From positions 1 through 27,098 of the forward strand of contig DBQY01000015.1 of the NCBI GenBank assembly GCA_002305805.1: a stretch of 27,098 nucleotides of DNA, given 5' to 3'. The notes beneath the pieces were generated by a model. It did no database searches. It saw only the letters and a list, made by a program, of their open reading frames with translations, and was not told where the DNA came from. Within the stretch, counting starts at the first letter, position 1, and the number at the start of each line of letters is the position of its first letter. Source of the stretch: Atopobium sp. UBA1382. Its GTDB lineage: Bacteria; Actinomycetota; Coriobacteriia; Coriobacteriales; Atopobiaceae. The position numbers were made by a program, and so were the translations under genes. Positions 7,855 to 14,624 of the stretch are shown piece after piece.

Positions 7855-9498
7855 CTACCCGATGACCGCGCCCGTCTTGGCCGAGCTCACCTGCCGGGCG
7901 TAGCGCGCCAGGAGGTGTCCGCCGTTCTCGTGGACAACGGGCTTCCAGCCCTGCTTGCGGCGGGCGAACTCCTCGTCTGTGACCTCAACCTCGATGAGGT
8001 TCCTGGTGAGGTCGATGTTGATCTTGTCGCCGTTCTCGACAAGGGCGATCGGCGCGCCGTCAAAGGCCTCGGGGCAGAGGTAGCCGACCGAGAGGCCGCC
8101 CGAGGCGCCGGAGAAGCGCCCGTCGGTGATGACGGCGGAGTCGGGGATGCCCTTCATGATCTCGGTGACGCGGTGGAGCTCCTTCATTCCGGGACCGCCC
8201 TTGGGGCCCTCGTAGCGAATGATCACGCCCGTGCCCGGCTTGATGGCGTGGGCGTTGTAGGCCTCGAAGGCCTCCTCCTCGGAGTCAAAGACCATGGCGG
8301 TGCCGCTCCAGACGTGCTGGTCGGCGGGCACGGCGCTGGTCTTGACGAGCGCGCCCTCGGGGGCAAGGTTGCCGTAGAGCACCTGGATGCCGTTGGCCAC
8401 GGAGGCGGGGTCGTCCTGGGTGCGGATGACCGAGCGGTCGCAGCGCAGCACCGAGGTCTCGAGGTTCTCCGCGAGCGTCTTGCCCGTGACCGTCATGACC
8501 GAGGTGTCCAGGTCGCCCGCGATGGTCTCGAGGACGGCGGGGATGCCACCGGCCTTGTACAGGTTCACGCATGAGATGTCCCCGTTGGGCACCACGTTGC
8601 AGATGACCGGCGTCTTGGACGTGATCTCGGCGACCTGCGTCCAGGTGCACTCGAGCCCCAGCTCGGCGGCGAGCGCCGGCAGGTGGATGAGGGCGTTGAG
8701 CGAGCCGCCGATGGAGGCGAGCAGCTTGACCGTGTTGTCGATCGCGGCCTGGGTCATGATGTCGGACGGCTTGATGCCGCGGCGGACGAGGTCGACCACG
8801 GCGGCGCCGGTCTGGCGGGCCGAGAAGCGCCGCTGGCTCGTGGACGAGGGCCACAGCGCCCCGTTGGGCAGCATCATGCCGAGGCCCTCGGTGAGGCACC
8901 CCATGGTGTTGGCGGTGCCCAGGAACGGGCAGACGCCGGGACCGGTGTAGTAGCGCAGAGTGCCCTCGATGACGTCGCGCTCGGTGGCCTCGCCGGCCAG
9001 GAAGCGCGCGCGCAGGGCCTTGGACTCGGAGGGCTTGATCTCGTCGTAGCACGGCCCGCAGGTCACCAGCGCAGCCGGCAGGTCGATGCGGGCGGCCGCC
9101 ATGAGCATGGCGGGGATGATCTTGTCGCAGCTGCCGAGGTAGACCACGCCGTCGAAGCAGCCCTCGCCCACGATCATGGCCTCGCAGGAGTCCGCGATGA
9201 TCTCGCGGTGGGGCAGGCAGTAGCGCATGCCCGCGTGGCCCTGGGCGATGCCGTCGCACATGCCGATGGTGTTGAACTCGATCGGCTCGCCGCCGGCCTC
9301 GAGCACGCCCTTCTTGACCTCCTCGGCCAGCTTCCTGAGCGGCTCGTGACCCGGGCAGACCTCGTTCCAGCTGTTGGCGATGGCGATGAGGGGCTTGTCG
9401 GGGTTCTCGAGCGAGTCCACGGCGACGCCGGCTGCGGCCAGGTGGGCCTTTGAGATAGCTCGCTGGAAGGGCTCCAGCTTGTCGATTGCACGTTCCAT
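7855..9498 (-). CDS. IlvD/Edd-family dehydratase (dihydroxy-acid or sugar-acid dehydratase)
   Basis: A 547-residue iron-sulfur dehydratase of the IlvD/Edd family, which removes water from 2,3-dihydroxy acids or aldonic acids to give 2-keto acids. Candidate cluster ligands are C48 (EVCPGH), C124 (GSCDK) and C190 (GVCPFLGTANTM); K126 follows in the conserved CDK motif. The C-terminal signature is TDGRFSGASGGLSVGY. The sequence around these motifs departs from the usual biosynthetic IlvD wording, and no other ilv/leu gene is near. The gene is the last of an operon with a KDPG-type aldolase and a PTS, so I favour a sugar-acid (or sugar-acid phosphate) dehydratase. The ATG at 9498 is preceded by GAGGGGG; a longer reading to 9552 would run through an intercistronic hairpin. 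Confidence 0.85.
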   Translation of the reverse strand: MERAIDKLEPFQRAISKAHLAAAGVAVDSLENPDKPLIAIANSWNEVCPGHEPLRKLAEEVKKGVLEAGGEPIEFNTIGMCDGIAQGHAGMRYCLPHREIIADSCEAMIVGEGCFDGVVYLGSCDKIIPAMLMAAARIDLPAALVTCGPCYDEIKPSESKALRARFLAGEATERDVIEGTLRYYTGPGVCPFLGTANTMGCLTEGLGMMLPNGALWPSSTSQRRFSARQTGAAVVDLVRRGIKPSDIMTQAAIDNTVKLLASIGGSLNALIHLPALAAELGLECTWTQVAEITSKTPVICNVVPNGDISCVNLYKAGGIPAVLETIAGDLDTSVMTVTGKTLAENLETSVLRCDRSVIRTQDDPASVANGIQVLYGNLAPEGALVKTSAVPADQHVWSGTAMVFDSEEEAFEAYNAHAIKPGTGVIIRYEGPKGGPGMKELHRVTEIMKGIPDSAVITDGRFSGASGGLSVGYLCPEAFDGAPIALVENGDKINIDLTRNLIEVEVTDEEFARRKQGWKPVVHENGGHLLARYARQVSSAKTGAVIG

Positions 9499-9517
9499 GG
9501 TTTCCCCCTCTGGGTAC

Positions 9518-9552
9518 GTGGCGGGCGCCACCCGACCGGCGGCACCCGCCAC
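9518..9552 (-). other. intercistronic hairpin between PTS IIC and dehydratase genes
   Basis: GTGGCGGG (9518-9525) pairs with CCCGCCAC (9545-9552), and an inner CGCC/GGCG pairing extends the stem. It sits between the IIC stop (9571) and the dehydratase start (9498). It may stabilise or separate messages rather than terminate. Confidence 0.6.
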
Positions 9553-9570
9553 CTCAAACGAGATGGGTGA

Positions 9571-10953
9571 CTACTCCATCTCCTCGTACTCGGCGGCGTA
9601 GGCCTCGATCTTGTCCATGCCGATCTTCTTCTCGACGAGGAACCACACGGCGACGAAGATGACGACGGCAACCGGAACGAGGATGATTGCGTTCTCGGAG
9701 ATGCAGGTCCAGAAGACGATCGCAGTCTGCGTCAGCGACGGGCCGGCCATGGAGGCGATCTGACCGTCGAAGGACAGGCCGGTGGAGGTGGCCAGGTCCG
9801 TGAGGTAGGGCGCGGCGAAGGTGCCGGCGTACAGGATCGCGGCCATCACCGGGATGGAGATGAGGATCGAGCGGAAGACGTTGCCGCGGCACAGCGCCAC
9901 GACCAGCGCCACGCGGAAGGTGACAACGGAGAGGTCGGCGAGCGGCATCATGCGGTTGCCCGGGAGGATGAAGGCGAGGAAGATCGTGACCGGGATCATG
10001 ATGAGGGCCGTGGTGATGACCTCGGGGTTGCCCACGACAACCGCGGCGTCAAGGCCGATGGAGAGCGACTGGCCGCCGAAGTGCTTGGTCGTGAACTTCT
10101 GGGCGCCGTCGGAGATGGGCATGAGGCCCTCGACGAACATGGCGGTCATCTTGGGCATGAGCACCATGACGGCGGCGACGTTGACGCCGGTGAGGAAGAT
10201 CTGGTCGACCGGCATGAGGGCCAGGGCGCCCATGGCGCAGCCCAAGATCAGGCCGAGCATCATCGGGTCACCGAAGATGCCCAGGTACTTCTGGACGTTG
10301 CGGATGGAGACGTTGACCTTGTTGAGGCCGGGGATGCGGTCGATCACCCAGTTGAGCGGCGCGGCGATGATGATCGAGGAGGTGTAGGAGATCGTCGGGA
10401 GCGTGACGTCGGGGATGCCGAAGAAGTGCTCGATCAAAGGCGAGGTCCAGTCGGCGAACTTGAGCGTCATGACGGCGGTGAAGGCCGTTGCGACGAGGGC
10501 CCAGACGATGTTGTTGGTCACGAAGAACACCAGGATGCCGGCGATCATCATGTGGTGGTAGTTCCAGATGTCGACGTCCATGGTCTTGGTGAGCTTGAGG
10601 ACCAGCATGAGGATGTTGATGCCGAGGATCTCAAAGACCAGGAAGGCAACGATCGGCGATGCCCAGGTGACCGAGGAGATGGCGCCCCAGCCCACGTCGG
10701 TGACATCGAGGTTGAGGCCAAAGTTGGCGACCATCGCGCTCGCCGCCGGCGAGACCGCGGACTTGAGCAGGTTCACGAGCAGGTTGATGCCCACGAAGCC
10801 GCAGGTGATGGTGATGCCGCTCTTGAACGCCTTGCCGATGTTCATGCGGAACACAAGGCCGATGATCGTGATGATGATCGGCAGCATGACGTAGGCGCCG
10901 GCGTTGATGAGCGCCTGGAAGACAGTGCTGACTGTCTCGAGAAATGCGTCCAT
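9571..10953 (-). CDS. PTS galactitol-family (GAT) IIC permease subunit
   Basis: A 460-residue, strongly hydrophobic protein with roughly a dozen membrane segments, matching the EIIC-GAT family (GatC/SgcC-like). Family-typical stretches include GAYVMLPIIITIIGLVFR near the N-terminus, a long central hydrophilic loop with SIRNVQKYLGIFGDP, and the repeated PEVITTALIMIPVTIFLAFILPGN-type region. It forms the membrane channel that passes sugar to cytoplasmic IIB for phosphorylation. AAAGGAAAGGC precedes the ATG. It is flanked by IIB upstream and the dehydratase downstream in one operon. GAT-family permeases carry galactitol, other polyols and pentoses; the aldolase and dehydratase around it suggest a sugar acid or a polyol converted to one. 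Confidence 0.9.
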   Translation of the reverse strand: MDAFLETVSTVFQALINAGAYVMLPIIITIIGLVFRMNIGKAFKSGITITCGFVGINLLVNLLKSAVSPAASAMVANFGLNLDVTDVGWGAISSVTWASPIVAFLVFEILGINILMLVLKLTKTMDVDIWNYHHMMIAGILVFFVTNNIVWALVATAFTAVMTLKFADWTSPLIEHFFGIPDVTLPTISYTSSIIIAAPLNWVIDRIPGLNKVNVSIRNVQKYLGIFGDPMMLGLILGCAMGALALMPVDQIFLTGVNVAAVMVLMPKMTAMFVEGLMPISDGAQKFTTKHFGGQSLSIGLDAAVVVGNPEVITTALIMIPVTIFLAFILPGNRMMPLADLSVVTFRVALVVALCRGNVFRSILISIPVMAAILYAGTFAAPYLTDLATSTGLSFDGQIASMAGPSLTQTAIVFWTCISENAIILVPVAVVIFVAVWFLVEKKIGMDKIEAYAAEYEEME

Positions 10954-10987
10954 GCCTTTCCTTTCTCACGTTTGGGACGGTCGGGTG

Positions 10988-11014
10988 ACGCGCGGGCCGA
11001 CGAGGCCCGCGCGT
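10988..11014 (-). other. intercistronic hairpin between PTS IIB and IIC genes
   Basis: ACGCGCGGGCC (10988-10998) pairs perfectly with GGCCCGCGCGT (11004-11014) around the 5-nt loop GACGA. It lies within the 85-bp IIB-IIC gap and has no U-tract on either side. Confidence 0.65.
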
Positions 11015-11038
11015 CGGCGGATGCGCGCGGGGCGCCGG

Positions 11039-11323
11039 CTAGTCCTTGAGCGCCTCGACGATCTTGTCGAGCGTGGCCTGCTCGTTCATGCCGGTGAGCA
11101 GGGCGATGGCCATGATGATCGGGGTCTTGACGTCGGCGTCCTTGAACTTGCCGGAGGTGACCACGAGGTCGTAGTCGTTGGCCTTGTCGTGCAGCTCGAG
11201 CATCTTGCACTGGGTGACCTGGATGGCCACGCCGTGATCGGCGCAGTAGTCCTTGATCTTTGCCGCCACGACGGTGGAGGTTGCGACCCCGTTTCCGCAG
11301 GCCACGAGAACACGCTTTGCCAT
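11039..11323 (-). CDS. PTS galactitol-family IIB subunit
   Basis: A 94-residue cytoplasmic phosphocarrier. The phosphocysteine is C9 in the P-loop-like motif VACGNGVATST, which is typical of GatB-like IIB proteins. It accepts phosphate from IIA and passes it to the sugar bound by IIC. The length matches the family. A good ribosome binding site (AGAAAGGAAGAG) precedes the ATG. It lies between IIA and IIC in an aldolase-IIA-IIB-IIC-dehydratase operon, separated from each neighbour by a hairpin-bearing gap of 70-85 bp. Confidence 0.93.
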   Translation of the reverse strand: MAKRVLVACGNGVATSTVVAAKIKDYCADHGVAIQVTQCKMLELHDKANDYDLVVTSGKFKDADVKTPIIMAIALLTGMNEQATLDKIVEALKD

Positions 11324-11354
11324 TTCTCTTCCTTTCTCCTTGCGAGAGCATCTC

Positions 11355-11394
11355 AGCGCACCCCTGTGGTGCGCAACTGACCCTGTGGGTGCGC
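11355..11394 (-). other. intercistronic alternative hairpins between PTS IIA and IIB genes
   Basis: GCGCACC (11356-11362) can pair with GGTGCGC (11368-11374), or as GCGCACCC with GGGTGCGC (about 11387-11394). The two pairings exclude each other because they share the same left arm. The right halves form an imperfect direct repeat (CCCTGTGGTGCGC / CCCTGTGGGTGCGC). Confidence 0.55.
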
Positions 11395-11395
11395 G

Positions 11396-11860
11396 CTAGG
11401 CGAGCAGCGCGCCGGCGAGCGAGAAGACCTCGTCGGCGTCTGCGGCAGCGATGACCTTGCCGACGAGCTCCTGGTCCTGGACGAAGGCGATCACCTTCTG
11501 GAGCATCTCGAGGTGGGCGTGCGCCTCGGTGAGGGCGAGCATGCACACCACGGAGACCCCGCACGTCTCGTCGGGCTCGTCCATCTTGTGCCAGTCGACG
11601 GGATGCGCCAGGACGCCCATGCACATGGCCGCCCGGTTCACGTTGACGACGTCGCAGTGCGGGATGGCCACGTTGAGGCCGCCCATGTCGAGCGCGGTGG
11701 GGAAGTTCGCCTCGCGGTCGACGATGGCCTGGGCGTAGGTGTCCTTCACGTAGCCCTGCTCCTCGAGGGCGGCCGCCAGGCGGCGCTCGACGTCCTCGCA
11801 GGTAAGGCCCTCCTCGTCGATGCGGACGACGAGCGAGCTGTCAAAGCTCAGATCTGCCAT
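11396..11860 (-). CDS. PTS fructose/galactitol-type IIA subunit (EIIA-2 fold)
   Basis: A 154-residue cytoplasmic PTS IIA domain of the fructose/mannitol/galactitol fold. The active histidine is H68 in LNVAIPHCD, which fits the family pattern with the preceding (TAL)DMGGLN strand. It receives phosphate from HPr and passes it to the IIB cysteine. GAAGGAGAGAAG precedes the ATG. It follows the aldolase gene, with a perfect 18-bp palindrome in the gap, and precedes IIB. A GatA-type partner for the IIB and IIC encoded here is the straightforward reading. Confidence 0.93.
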   Translation of the reverse strand: MADLSFDSSLVVRIDEEGLTCEDVERRLAAALEEQGYVKDTYAQAIVDREANFPTALDMGGLNVAIPHCDVVNVNRAAMCMGVLAHPVDWHKMDEPDETCGVSVVCMLALTEAHAHLEMLQKVIAFVQDQELVGKVIAAADADEVFSLAGALLA

Positions 11861-11893
11861 GCTCTTCTCTCCTTCTTCTCTCTTGCTTTCCCT

Positions 11894-11911
11894 GCGTCCG
11901 CGCGCGGACGC
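11894..11911. other. perfect 18-bp palindrome between aldolase and PTS IIA genes
   Basis: GCGTCCGCGCGCGGACGC directly abuts the aldolase stop codon (11912-11914). As RNA it gives a 7-bp stem with a CGCG loop. It is the first of the hairpins found at every junction of this operon. Confidence 0.6.
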
Positions 11912-12532
11912 CTACCAGACGACGCTCTCCTCGAGCCTGCGCACGGAGGCGGCGAGCTTGGCGGAGTCGCACGCCTCGATGTCCACCGGGTCGAAGACGC
12001 CCGATCCGATGCCGGCATAGGTGGCGCCCTTGTCGAAGTAGGACTGGACGTTGGCGACGTTCACGCCGCCCACGACCATGAGCGGGAGCCTCCCGAGCGG
12101 CGCCTGCACGGCCCTGATGTAGTCGGGGCCGAGCTGGCCCGCGGGAAACACCTTTACGATGTCGGCGCCCATGTCGATCATCTGCTGGATCTCGGTGGGG
12201 CTGAAGGCGGCCGGCACGGTGATGACGCCCGCCTCGCGGGCGAGGCCAAAGATCTCGGGGGTGAACATGATCGGCGAGAGCATGAACTCGGCGCCCGCGT
12301 CGATCGCCTGGCGCGCGAGCTCGGCGTTCTTGACCGTTCCGGCGCCCACGTGGACCTCCGAGCCAAACTCCCTGCGCGCCTGCGCGATGGACTCCATCGC
12401 GTGCGGGGAGTTGCTGGCCACCTCGATGGAGTTGACCTTGGTGCCCACCAGCTGCTCCACGACGCTCATGACCTGCTTGGTCTCGTAGCCGCGAAGGATG
12501 ACGGTCACCTTGGGAAGAACGAGCTCGCTCAT
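11912..12532 (-). CDS. KDPG/KHG-type (Entner-Doudoroff) class I aldolase
   Basis: A 206-residue aldolase of the 2-keto-3-deoxy-6-phosphogluconate / 4-hydroxy-2-oxoglutarate family, cleaving a 2-keto-3-deoxy sugar acid (phosphate) to pyruvate plus an aldehyde (phosphate). Visible are E38 in NSIEVAS (general acid/base), GAGTV (63-67) and the Schiff-base lysine K127 in IVKVFPAGQLGP. The ATG at 12532 is preceded by GAGGAGGCAGAC and lies about 26 nt after a predicted transcription start. An upstream ATG at 12592 would fall in the promoter -35 box, so I reject it. It is the first gene of the PTS/dehydratase operon and is expected to act after the dehydratase. Confidence 0.92.
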   Translation of the reverse strand: MSELVLPKVTVILRGYETKQVMSVVEQLVGTKVNSIEVASNSPHAMESIAQARREFGSEVHVGAGTVKNAELARQAIDAGAEFMLSPIMFTPEIFGLAREAGVITVPAAFSPTEIQQMIDMGADIVKVFPAGQLGPDYIRAVQAPLGRLPLMVVGGVNVANVQSYFDKGATYAGIGSGVFDPVDIEACDSAKLAASVRRLEESVVW

Positions 12533-12564
12533 GTCTGCCTCCTCTGTCCTGGTGCGTTGCCTTG

Positions 12565-12592
12565 ATTCTATGTCTGCATATTCTTCTTTCAA
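12565..12592 (-). promoter_or_regulatory. predicted sigma-70-type promoter of the aldolase-PTS-dehydratase operon
   Basis: Read on the minus strand, TTGAAA (12592-12587) and TAGAAT (12570-12565) are separated by 16 bp, close to the -35/-10 consensus. The expected start of transcription is near 12558, giving a leader of about 26 nt before the aldolase ATG. Confidence 0.6.
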
Positions 12593-12935
12593 AATTCTGG
12601 TGTTCTACACATTTTTTGCATACGCAGACGAGGAGAGAAGTGCGGGCGACAGGAGCCTCTTTCGTTGATTCAGTTGATGCGCAACGCGGTCATTTCTCCT
12701 ATAATTAGGCCAGTTTTCAGGTATTTATTGCGCTGAAACCCGTCTGTCACTCTTTCGTGTCAGACGAGCTCCCCTGGGACGCAGTCTCAACCGCTAGTTA
12801 CTCGTCCGCAATATGTATTGAATAGTATTTCAATACTACTGCATATTTATTGCGAAATGCTTACAATTCTCCATTTTTTCTCCATATTTATGCGCAAGAA
12901 TGGCGCCGACACGGGGCGCCGACGACTGGAGAGAC
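12593..12935. promoter_or_regulatory. AT-rich divergent control region between the PTS operon and the XRE regulator
   Basis: About 340 bp without a gene, markedly AT-richer than everything around it. A TATAAT box on the plus strand lies at 12700-12705 with a weak TTGATG at 12674-12679. Inverted repeats are TTTCAG-N12-CTGAAA (12715-12738) and CGTCTGTCAC-N6-GTGTCAGACG (12741-12766, one mismatched pair). A nested palindrome cluster is listed separately. Such a region fits multiple regulator sites and possibly silencing by a nucleoid protein; which proteins bind is unknown. Confidence 0.6.
12815..12838. promoter_or_regulatory. nested palindromes, candidate operator
   Basis: Two perfect inverted repeats overlap with centres 5 bp apart. 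GTATTGAA (12815-12822) pairs with TTCAATAC (12829-12836), and TAGTATT (12823-12829) pairs with AATACTA (12832-12838). They lie 98 bp upstream of the XRE gene start, in the AT-rich region, and could be the site for that regulator or for a PTS-operon regulator encoded elsewhere. Confidence 0.5.
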
Positions 12936-13541
12936 ATGGAGTTTGGTTCAACGCTCGCCAAGCTACGCGAGGGACGGGGCTGGTCGCAGGCCAAGCTGGC
13001 CGAGAAGGCCGGCGTGAGCCAGGAGACCATCGCCGCATGGGAGGGCGGCAGGGAGTTTCCCGCCCAGGAGCAGCTCCTCGCGCTCGCCAAGGCGCTCAAG
13101 GTCAAGATCTCCCGCCTCATCGAGGGCGACGAGGAGCTCATGGTCAAGGTCATCGAGGGGACCGACGTCTACGAGACGGCCGTCATGGGCATCATCTCGG
13201 CGGTGACCGTGGCGTGCGCGCTCGCGCTCATCGCCCTCTCCCACACCGACCAGGCTGCCCTGGAGATAGCCGTCCGCGTCACCGAGGCCATTCTCATCGT
13301 TGGCCTGCTCGCCCTCGTCTGGCAGCGGCGCAGCCCCCGCGCGCAGCGCGCCAAGGCGTTTCGCGACGCGCTCGAGGCGGCCGACGGCTCCCAGACCGCC
13401 TTCGTCCTCAAGCGCAGGGCGGGCCGCAACACTGGCAACACCGTCATGCAGTTCGTGCTCGGCGCGATCATCGCCGTCACGCTGATCGTTCTTCTCGGCA
13501 TCATCATGCCCGAGTCGCGCCTGCCCTGGGTGATGCTCTAG
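12936..13541 (+). CDS. XRE-family HTH regulator with C-terminal transmembrane segments
   Basis: A 201-residue protein. Residues 6-62 form a Cro/C1-type helix-turn-helix (LAKLREGRGWSQAKLAEKAG, then VSQETIAAWEGG). Hydrophobic segments at about 83-101, 111-129 and 170-190 follow, so the DNA-binding domain is probably tethered to the membrane. The ATG at 12936 has GGAGAG just upstream and lets the protein begin at the HTH; an in-frame ATG at 12900 lacks a ribosome binding site. It is transcribed divergently from the aldolase-PTS-dehydratase operon and is a candidate regulator of it. The membrane segments could sense an envelope or transport signal, which is inference. Confidence 0.85.
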   Translation: MEFGSTLAKLREGRGWSQAKLAEKAGVSQETIAAWEGGREFPAQEQLLALAKALKVKISRLIEGDEELMVKVIEGTDVYETAVMGIISAVTVACALALIALSHTDQAALEIAVRVTEAILIVGLLALVWQRRSPRAQRAKAFRDALEAADGSQTAFVLKRRAGRNTGNTVMQFVLGAIIAVTLIVLLGIIMPESRLPWVML

Positions 13542-13559
13542 CGCCCGGGACGTCGGGGC

Positions 13560-14378
13560 TCAGGCGAGCAGCGGCTCGAGGTAGCGCGCGACCCCGGCAA
13601 GCTCGCAGCGCGGCGCCACGTGACGGGCGTGCTCCCTGACCTCGGGGGAGGCGTTTTCCATGGCGACCGCGTCGCCCGCGACGTCGAGCATGGAGACGTC
13701 GTTTTCCGAGTCGCCAAAGGCGACGGTGTCTGCGACGTCGACGCCGAGGCGCCCGCAGAGCCACAGCAGCGCCGTCCCCCTGGTTGCCTCCGCGCTCGTC
13801 ACCTCGAGGTTCATCGGTATCGACGAGGCGCCGAAGAGGCCGGGACGCACGGCCACCGCGTCCCGCGTCGCCCTGCGGCCGCGCTCGTCCGCAAAAAGGA
13901 CGTTGACGCGACAGATCGAGGGGACGCGCTCGATGAGCTCCTCGGTGCCGCAGTCGACGAAGGTGCGCTGTGAGAGCACCATGCGGCGCGTGGCCTCGGT
14001 CATCTCGACCAGGTCGTAGAGCGGCAGGTTCTCGCGCGAGGCGAAGACGCCCTCCGGGGTGAAGAGGTCGAAGGCGACGCGCTGGCCGCGGACGTCTGCG
14101 TAGAGCGCGCGGACGAGGGACTTGCTGATGGGCACCTCGCGTATGGCCCGGCCCGATCGAACGTCGTAGACGAGCGCTCCCCCGCCGCAGACGGCGTGGC
14201 GCACGGAGGGGTGCTCGACGAGCTCGCGGGGGACGCCCCGCAGGCTGCGGCCGGTGCAGGGGACGAACTGGACCCCGCGCTCGGCGGCGACGTCGAGGAT
14301 GCGGAGGTTGTCTCGCGGGATGGTCTTGTCGGGGCCCACGAACGTGTCGTCCATGTCGATGAAGACCAGTCTGACCAC
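13560..14378 (-). CDS. Cof-type HAD-IIB family phosphatase (DMDDT variant)
   Basis: A 272-residue HAD-IIB hydrolase. Motif I is DMDDTFVG (8-15), with Asp in place of the usual Gly after the catalytic pair. Motif II is PCTGRSL, the motif III region is EATRGTALLWLC (here Arg rather than Lys precedes the GTALL stretch) and motif IV is GDSEND. It is clearly a paralogue of the gene at 5786-6667 (shared PCTGR, HPSVR-AVC, LLWLCGRLGV, GVARYLEP). The GTG start has GGAGGGGG upstream. It is convergent with the XRE gene (18-bp gap) and probably has its own promoter, since hairpins separate it from the activase gene. The apparent loss of the motif III lysine could affect activity. Confidence 0.87.
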   Translation of the reverse strand: MVRLVFIDMDDTFVGPDKTIPRDNLRILDVAAERGVQFVPCTGRSLRGVPRELVEHPSVRHAVCGGGALVYDVRSGRAIREVPISKSLVRALYADVRGQRVAFDLFTPEGVFASRENLPLYDLVEMTEATRRMVLSQRTFVDCGTEELIERVPSICRVNVLFADERGRRATRDAVAVRPGLFGASSIPMNLEVTSAEATRGTALLWLCGRLGVDVADTVAFGDSENDVSMLDVAGDAVAMENASPEVREHARHVAPRCELAGVARYLEPLLA

Positions 14379-14410
14379 AGCGCCCCCTCCTTCCAGGCTC
14401 CCATGATAGC

Positions 14411-14524
14411 GCGTGCGGGTTATGGACGGTTTCGGGCCGGAAGGCGTCCGCGTCCCGCACGCGTTTCGGGTTGGTGCGGGTTGCAGTCGGTTTCGGGCCG
14501 GAAAGCGTCCATAACCCGCACGCG
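14411..14524. repeat. 61-bp tandem mosaic repeat with palindromic arms
   Basis: Two copies start at 14413 and 14474. Each reads GTGCGGGTT, a variable block, CGGTTTCGGGCCGGAA (14427 and 14488), a second variable block, then CCCGCACGCG (14454 and 14515). The left arm of copy 1 (GCGTGCGGGTTATGGACG, 14411-14428) is a perfect inverted match to the right arm of copy 2 (14506-14523). Each copy can also fold on itself with an internal loop. It lies in the gap between the activase and HAD genes (14379-14624). Confidence 0.8.
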
Positions 14525-14564
14525 TGCCCGGGACGGGCGCGCGGCCCGGGGCCCGAACGAGCGA

Positions 14565-14598
14565 CGCCCGCGTCCCGGGCGATGCCGGGACGCGGGCG
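14565..14598 (-). terminator. strong GC hairpin downstream of the activase gene
   Basis: CGCCCGCGTCCCGG (14565-14578) pairs perfectly with CCGGGACGCGGGCG (14585-14598) around the 6-nt loop GCGATG, 26 bp past the activase stop. No clear U-tract follows on the minus strand, so the terminator role is inferred from position and stem strength. Confidence 0.6.
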
Positions 14599-14624
14599 AG
14601 ACCGGACGGGCCGATGCCCCTCCC

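Noticed and set aside
7855..9498. Naming the IlvD/Edd-family gene ilvD (valine/isoleucine synthesis).
   Set aside because: No branched-chain biosynthesis gene is nearby, the context is PTS plus KDPG-type aldolase, and the signature regions differ from typical IlvD. The specific name is withheld.
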